From the NCBI RefSeq assembly GCF_000142905.1, contig NW_013657679.1, positions 397,923 through 438,107 on the forward strand: a stretch of 40,185 nt of DNA, written 5' to 3'. The notes under the pieces were generated by a model. The model worked only from the letters and a program-made list of their open reading frames with translations. It did no database searches and was not told the origin of the DNA. Origin of the DNA: Thecamonas trahens ATCC 50062. Lineage: Eukaryota; Apusozoa; Apusomonadida; Apusomonadidae. The position numbers and the translations under genes are program-made. Of this stretch, positions 36,901-40,185 are shown one piece after another. Position 1 is the stretch's first letter, and each line of letters starts with the position of its first letter.

Positions 36901-39860
36901 GGGAGGGAGCCGACAGGGAGGAGTGCAGTGACTCGGACGAGCTCGCCGCTCACGAGCGCAAAGACGACTGGCTCGGTGTCGGACGCCGATGCCAGCGCCA
37001 GCGCCGATGGTGGTTGCGGGAGCACCATCCGCGCGAGTGGCACAAGCGCATGCGCGAGCGGCGGCGTAAAGACGCCGCCGGTGTACGACGGCGCCTGTGC
37101 AGACGTTGCTTCGAGCAGTGACGCCAGCTGAATGGCGGAGAAGATGCCGAGCGAGCCGCGGGCGTCGGCAACGGCAAGAAAGTCCTCGGTCGCCGCCACT
37201 GCCACCACTTTGGCTGAGAGCGGAAAGGCAAAGACGCCAACTGCACGCGGCGGCGAGATTCCGAGCTGCATGCCATACAGCGCGGTCTTGCCGCGACCGG
37301 CGATGAGAATGACCGAGTTGGGCGAGGCCGGCGGCACCAGGACAAGTAGCAGGTCAATGCGCGGGAGCGGTGCAAGCCGGAGGCACGCCGAGTCCTGGCC
37401 CGAGTTGAAGAAGAGAGCAGCGGCGGTGGCAAAGACGCACGCGTCCGAGCCCGGCAGCGAGACAACGGTGGCGACGTCGGCTGGCACGTCGTTGAGGCGG
37501 ATACGGGTGGCGAGGACCCGCGGCGTCACCACACGGCCGACCAGCAGCGCCTCAGCAACGTGGCGGGTGGCGGCCAGCGCGCCCGGCTCGCTAGCAGCGA
37601 GCACGTTGCCCGCCGACGGCGATGGCGGCGGCTCGTCGTGGACGAGCGAGTGGAGATACTGCGACCGCGTCCGCGACGCGCGGAGTTCAAACTCGGTCGA
37701 GGCGTAGACAGCCTTCTCGCCGTTGATGGCGAGCGCAAGGAGGTGGTGGGCAAAGTACTCGTTACGCGGAATCAGGTGCGGCGAGGGCGGGCCAAAGGCA
37801 CGCACGCCCTTTTTGACCGCCACCGACAGCGCGTAGTGGTCCGGGTGTGCATCTGAGGCGCGGACGACCAGGACCACGTTGGTGTACTGCGAGGTGTACG
37901 ACGCCAGCCGAAACGGCGCGTCGCCCTCGAGAAAGACGATGACGACGATGTCGTTGCCAATGAACCGCTTGCGCTGAATCCGTTGGTCGTCGGTCTCGTC
38001 GTACTGCAGCTCGGTCGAGACGTGGAAGACCACGTCGTGGCCCATGTACCGCCGGACCCGGGTGTACTCGCCCGAGTCGTCGTGCCGCGTGTCTAGCTGC
38101 GCCGAAAAGCCCGGATAGCCTTTGAGCCGGACCCGCGGGCCGAGAAGGTTGAGAAAGGCCTCAAAGGCGGCCGACGGCTCGCGATTGGAGTAGTACTCAT
38201 CCTCGTTGGTCTGGCCGGCCTGCGCATACAGCAGCCCAAGCTTGATGCCGCCGAGCGTGCCCGAGAACGCCTCGAGCTTGGTGAGTGTAGCGCGGAAGGA
38301 TGCATCGGGTGTAACTCGTGTCAGCGACCGGGTCTTGCGCTTGATGACCGGTCGCGCGTCGGCGGGGATGGCGTCGAGCAGGTCAAAGACTGTCGGCGGG
38401 GCGTCGCCGACGCTCACACTCACGGCATGGTAAGAGATGGAGCTCACTCGCCACACAATGACATAGTACTCGGCTTCGATGCCGGAAGAGAGGGCAGAGC
38501 CGCCGCCGCCACTCGCTATCGGTGAGGCCGGCGGTGGGCAAGCGTCGTACTCGAGGCCGAGGACAGTGATGACAAACGGCGATTCGGACGCCGCCGACGA
38601 GAGCGTCGCTTCCGAGCCGACAAACGCGTCGTGTGCGAGATGCGCAAAGTACCGCGCATACCACATTGTTTCGTCGTCTGGCGACTCAATGTACGCTGAC
38701 GCACAGGTCCGGATCACGTCCTGTGCCGTCACCGAGCTCGAATGTGCAAGCTCGGACGAGAGCGACGAGAGGAGGTAAAAGTCGGAAGATGGCTCGATGA
38801 TGGGCGAGGTCTGCCGAAGTACCGGCGTCAGCGGCACTGACGGCACGCTTCGCTCCAGCACATACGGCGGCGGGCCGAGCGGGAGCGTTCGCGAAAACTC
38901 GGCTGCGAGCGCGGTGACTGGCGTGGCATCGAGCCCGACGTGGGAGAGATGCGGCATCATCTCGGTGTCGACGCCGGTCATCCCGAGCGGGAGCGTAGTC
39001 ATTGCGAGCGCAACCACAATTCGGATGGGCCCGCCAATGACCAGCCAGTGCATGGCGCCAGCAAACGGCGGCGAGCTCTCCTCGGGCTCCTCGGCCGGAG
39101 CCAGGGGGACGGCCGTGACCGACGCAGGCTCTGCGCCGACCATAATTTCGACGTCGAGCTCGCGCGGCAGTGGAAGCGGAAGTAGGAGCGGCGCACTCGG
39201 CGGCGTGGCGCAGGGCAGGAGCGACGAAAAGACGTAGTACCGGATCGGAGGTGCAGGTGTGGCCGTCGCCGCGCTGGTCACCGGCGGGAGCACCGATGCC
39301 CGCATTCCGATCTCGAGACCGTCCGGCGCTTCAACGACCCGCGCCTGTAGCAGAACGGCACCCTCGTAGGCCTCGGCGCTCGCTGCCGACGAGGTGGACG
39401 ACGACGACGACGACAGCGTCTTGCGCTGTGTACTCGACGAGATCGACGATGCCGAGTCGGACGATGCGCTGGAAGTCGTCGAGAGCGGCGACGGTGATGC
39501 CGGCTCATCATCGACGTGGTCCGAGGCAGACCGTGGCGAGAGTGCTGACGAGGTGATCGATCCGGTGTCGGACGAGTCGTCATGGCTTGCCGAGCTCCTT
39601 GGCTCAGCGTTGGTCTGGGTTTGGGTGGGGGGGGGCTGGCTCGCAGCGGCAGGTGGAGGGAGGTTGGCACTGGAGGGCGGCGAGAGCGGCGAGAGCGGCG
39701 AGAGCGGCGAGAGCGGCGAGCATGGGCAGGAGGACGTCAGCTCTGCCGACATGTCTTGCTGTGTAACAAGGTGGGTCGAGGTCTCTGGCGAGCACTGCGA
39801 GTCTACCTGGAGGACCAGGCCCGAGTACGCCCCAGTGGCTGGTCCAGGAAGCAGTGCCAT
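33909..39860 (-). CDS. RapGAP-CNH-C2 protein (GARNL3-like), with possible RasGAP-like region
   Basis: 1983 residues from the ATG at 39860 (MALLPGPATG). Residues 1-150 are Ser/Pro-rich. About 310-520 resembles the dimerisation part of RapGAPs (MWYARYFAHLAHDAF). About 530-740 is RapGAP: GLLYAQAGQTNEDEYYSN, FLNLLGPRVRLKGYPGFSAQ, and FIGNDIVVIVF carrying the catalytic Asn-thumb helix. About 775-1140 is consistent with a citron homology domain; RapGAP plus CNH is the architecture of animal GARNL3. About 1277-1410 is a C2-like segment; 1413-1525 a clear C2 (SADPYVKLALG, LDPNFDEDFEFPV). About 1560-1750 begins like a RasGAP (YDFLLRTLVDANLTPLIAMF, WRDLVAELVLALCDVL), but no FR-type arginine finger is visible. 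The tail is acidic and Ser-rich. It is predicted to inactivate Rap-type GTPases at membranes. Confidence 0.85.
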   Translation of the reverse strand: MALLPGPATGAYSGLVLQVDSQCSPETSTHLVTQQDMSAELTSSCPCSPLSPLSPLSPLSPPSSANLPPPAAASQPPPTQTQTNAEPRSSASHDDSSDTGSITSSALSPRSASDHVDDEPASPSPLSTTSSASSDSASSISSSTQRKTLSSSSSSTSSAASAEAYEGAVLLQARVVEAPDGLEIGMRASVLPPVTSAATATPAPPIRYYVFSSLLPCATPPSAPLLLPLPLPRELDVEIMVGAEPASVTAVPLAPAEEPEESSPPFAGAMHWLVIGGPIRIVVALAMTTLPLGMTGVDTEMMPHLSHVGLDATPVTALAAEFSRTLPLGPPPYVLERSVPSVPLTPVLRQTSPIIEPSSDFYLLSSLSSELAHSSSVTAQDVIRTCASAYIESPDDETMWYARYFAHLAHDAFVGSEATLSSAASESPFVITVLGLEYDACPPPASPIASGGGGSALSSGIEAEYYVIVWRVSSISYHAVSVSVGDAPPTVFDLLDAIPADARPVIKRKTRSLTRVTPDASFRATLTKLEAFSGTLGGIKLGLLYAQAGQTNEDEYYSNREPSAAFEAFLNLLGPRVRLKGYPGFSAQLDTRHDDSGEYTRVRRYMGHDVVFHVSTELQYDETDDQRIQRKRFIGNDIVVIVFLEGDAPFRLASYTSQYTNVVLVVRASDAHPDHYALSVAVKKGVRAFGPPSPHLIPRNEYFAHHLLALAINGEKAVYASTEFELRASRTRSQYLHSLVHDEPPPSPSAGNVLAASEPGALAATRHVAEALLVGRVVTPRVLATRIRLNDVPADVATVVSLPGSDACVFATAAALFFNSGQDSACLRLAPLPRIDLLLVLVPPASPNSVILIAGRGKTALYGMQLGISPPRAVGVFAFPLSAKVVAVAATEDFLAVADARGSLGIFSAIQLASLLEATSAQAPSYTGGVFTPPLAHALVPLARMVLPQPPSALALASASDTEPVVFALVSGELVRVTALLPVGSLPRLDTYRAARSKRAGASVGKLTHILALGAKGCVLGGSLGALVIEWALSRGAKPRLRLAVPWRRSPMEALHVLAAPFSAKATAFLLAHFATGVEMYALASGVLVDSLTYTSPCTTRPLRQQLSHCAPLAMRAAESAAAAPSLITLHLTHAVHPSELYGAEPGQGQGARVHTATFSQSLNSVPQRTGDLRHAASMAPRTPPPLERSGSIPLLAKSSTGISLNESMPSGATLVPPSPKTLKLTPRHFGRRRADSSSLPPAQSTPVLSRAATPESSLAGSQGRSSPAPPLAGSDNSCKFLRFLAFRLRGDAAVAGTKAVVHGVAASATQLSTVLSAQELSPPLECEVARGATHMEVVLYNKGKAKAKSRKRGSVLLNQVGSLWLPLDELANPRTSGAWHDLLPPSSQDGLVTGAIQLALSLRRQRRSETDWILHVRVLRARGLAPRSSSGSADPYVKLALGRTSFKTAVVAKSLDPNFDEDFEFPVQSPETSAQRLVVRIKSRDRFSKTNKMLGVVSFPIHALAQYLARHAAENPLQAGRRAEWTEWHDLSALQESANGVSGSGPNGDAVVDTTVAAGSVGKLFVESRLEAVYVADSPAAYDFLLRTLVDANLTPLIAMFYALKPGSLWRDLVAELVLALCDVLEMRSWMQTTQAREQATEFGRALAAASDAAMAAASENFGIRVLPPLSVTLARIATLLHTHWAALTTASFADLPELRAAVDRALALAGALPEGGGPAAFGEATAAAPELAVRSCALFAAGSAAWAEAFPDFGTPGLIVRSELVFNAANVALLAEAPHPDEIGGSMVRPGLRGLAFVPEEIHSPLRRVVSHVSTLSLSEMDISGDSNAFKTDDDAAEGAQAAVAGPLVAPDDLKAEAESSHCVISDEPSVVEGGFTDLQCATDDSLLDSDSDATIGATALEAALAMAQAAVESEAGVSEPDESEPHACVFDDEGTDNDGDDDQPTTLALPVVIMHPADMDDDDESSFVSSELGSSRGGKG
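39682..39720 (-). repeat. 9-bp coding repeat (SPL)
   Basis: gagagcggc repeated about four times on the plus strand, coding SPLSPLSPL in the disordered N-terminus of the RapGAP protein. Confidence 0.85.
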
Positions 39861-40185
39861 GGCCTGTACTGTGTGTGTGTGTGTTTGTGTGTGATGGGCG
39901 GTATGGATGTGGATGGGTGGGTGGGTTGCGGTGGCAGCGGCGGAAGGTGGAGGGGAGGGGGGGGGGGGGAGGGGTGGTGGTGAGAGTGTTGGAGAGGGTG
40001 AGAGTGACCTCTCTGCCGGGTGCCGAGTGTCGGGTGGCTGGTCACCTGGCCACAAACCAATCGACACCAGCCATGCCATTTGCCATTTGGCTCTGCCACC
40101 CAAACTGCCGCAAATGACGGTACGTTCACCACTCTTCGCTCGTCCGCGCCAACCGACCCGCCACTCGCCCCCTCGCTACTATAAT
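39861..40185. other. 5' flank of the RapGAP gene
   Basis: Contains a CA tract on the coding strand at 39870-39893, 10 bases from the ATG, and a G-rich run (39953-39970). On the plus strand, ATGACG directly followed by GTACGT at 40114-40125 could be a tiny first exon of a gene beyond the window; this is weak. Confidence 0.4.

Noticed and set aside
1-40185. CRISPR array, transposon or virus-derived genes
   Set aside because: The repeats are coding minisatellites and microsatellites without spacers; no transposase, integrase, polymerase or terminal repeats were seen.

Overview
The window is nuclear DNA from a GC-rich, gene-dense unicellular eukaryote. I conclude this from spliceosomal introns, eukaryote-specific families (RagA GTPase, PTEN, NOG1, XRCC2, ribosomal P1, GPAT3/4-type acyltransferase, CPT2, RapGAP-CNH) and strong G/C preference at third codon positions. 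The PTEN and RagA sequences look amorphean. High GC, few short introns and a TIG-domain membrane protein would fit an apusomonad such as Thecamonas, but the species is inference only.

Layout. 1-3718 (+): 5'-truncated PH-PH-RUN protein with a long charged repeat. 3740-8907 (-): coiled-coil protein, PB1-domain protein (reading frame broken by a 29-bp tandem duplication) and RagA. 9224-10554 (+): TIG-domain protein with a polycystin-1-like five-TM module. 10566-13097 (-): a fusion of a DUF84/YjjX-type NTPase with a CtlX-type amidinohydrolase, then ribosomal protein P1 (three exons). 13775-15550 (+): SLC45/SUT-type sugar transporter. 15569-16349 (-): small Cys-rich type I membrane protein. 17189-19229 (+): GPAT3/4-like acyltransferase. 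19296-21953 (-): roadblock dynein light chain and carnitine palmitoyltransferase. A 528-base assembly gap (22510-23037) separates the end of an unidentified gene from the last exon of a cyclophilin (ends 23790, +). 23872-26584 (-): coiled-coil protein and XRCC2-like RecA paralogue. 26768-27811 (+): PTEN. 27820-39860 (-): claudin-like 4-TM protein, a second 4-TM protein, NOG1, a helical unknown protein and a very large RapGAP-CNH-C2 protein.

The genes are mostly unrelated housekeeping and signalling functions, not one pathway. Several act on small GTPases or phosphoinositides (RagA, RapGAP, PTEN, PH/RUN protein), but nothing in the sequence ties them into one system. Architecture is very compact: six convergent gene pairs have stop codons only 8-81 bp apart, and same-strand neighbours can be under 100 bp apart. 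Introns are short (100-344 bp where complete) and mostly use the donor GTACGT. Leaders often carry CA-rich tracts, and introns and intergenic DNA carry long G or C homopolymers.

The most interesting items are the NTPase-citrulline hydrolase fusion, the reduced polycystin with a TIG ectodomain, the RapGAP-CNH-C2 protein with a possible degenerate RasGAP-like region, and the GTACGT donor preference. Three coding disruptions lie within 6.9-11.7 kb. Each is repaired by one small change, so assembly error must be excluded first.
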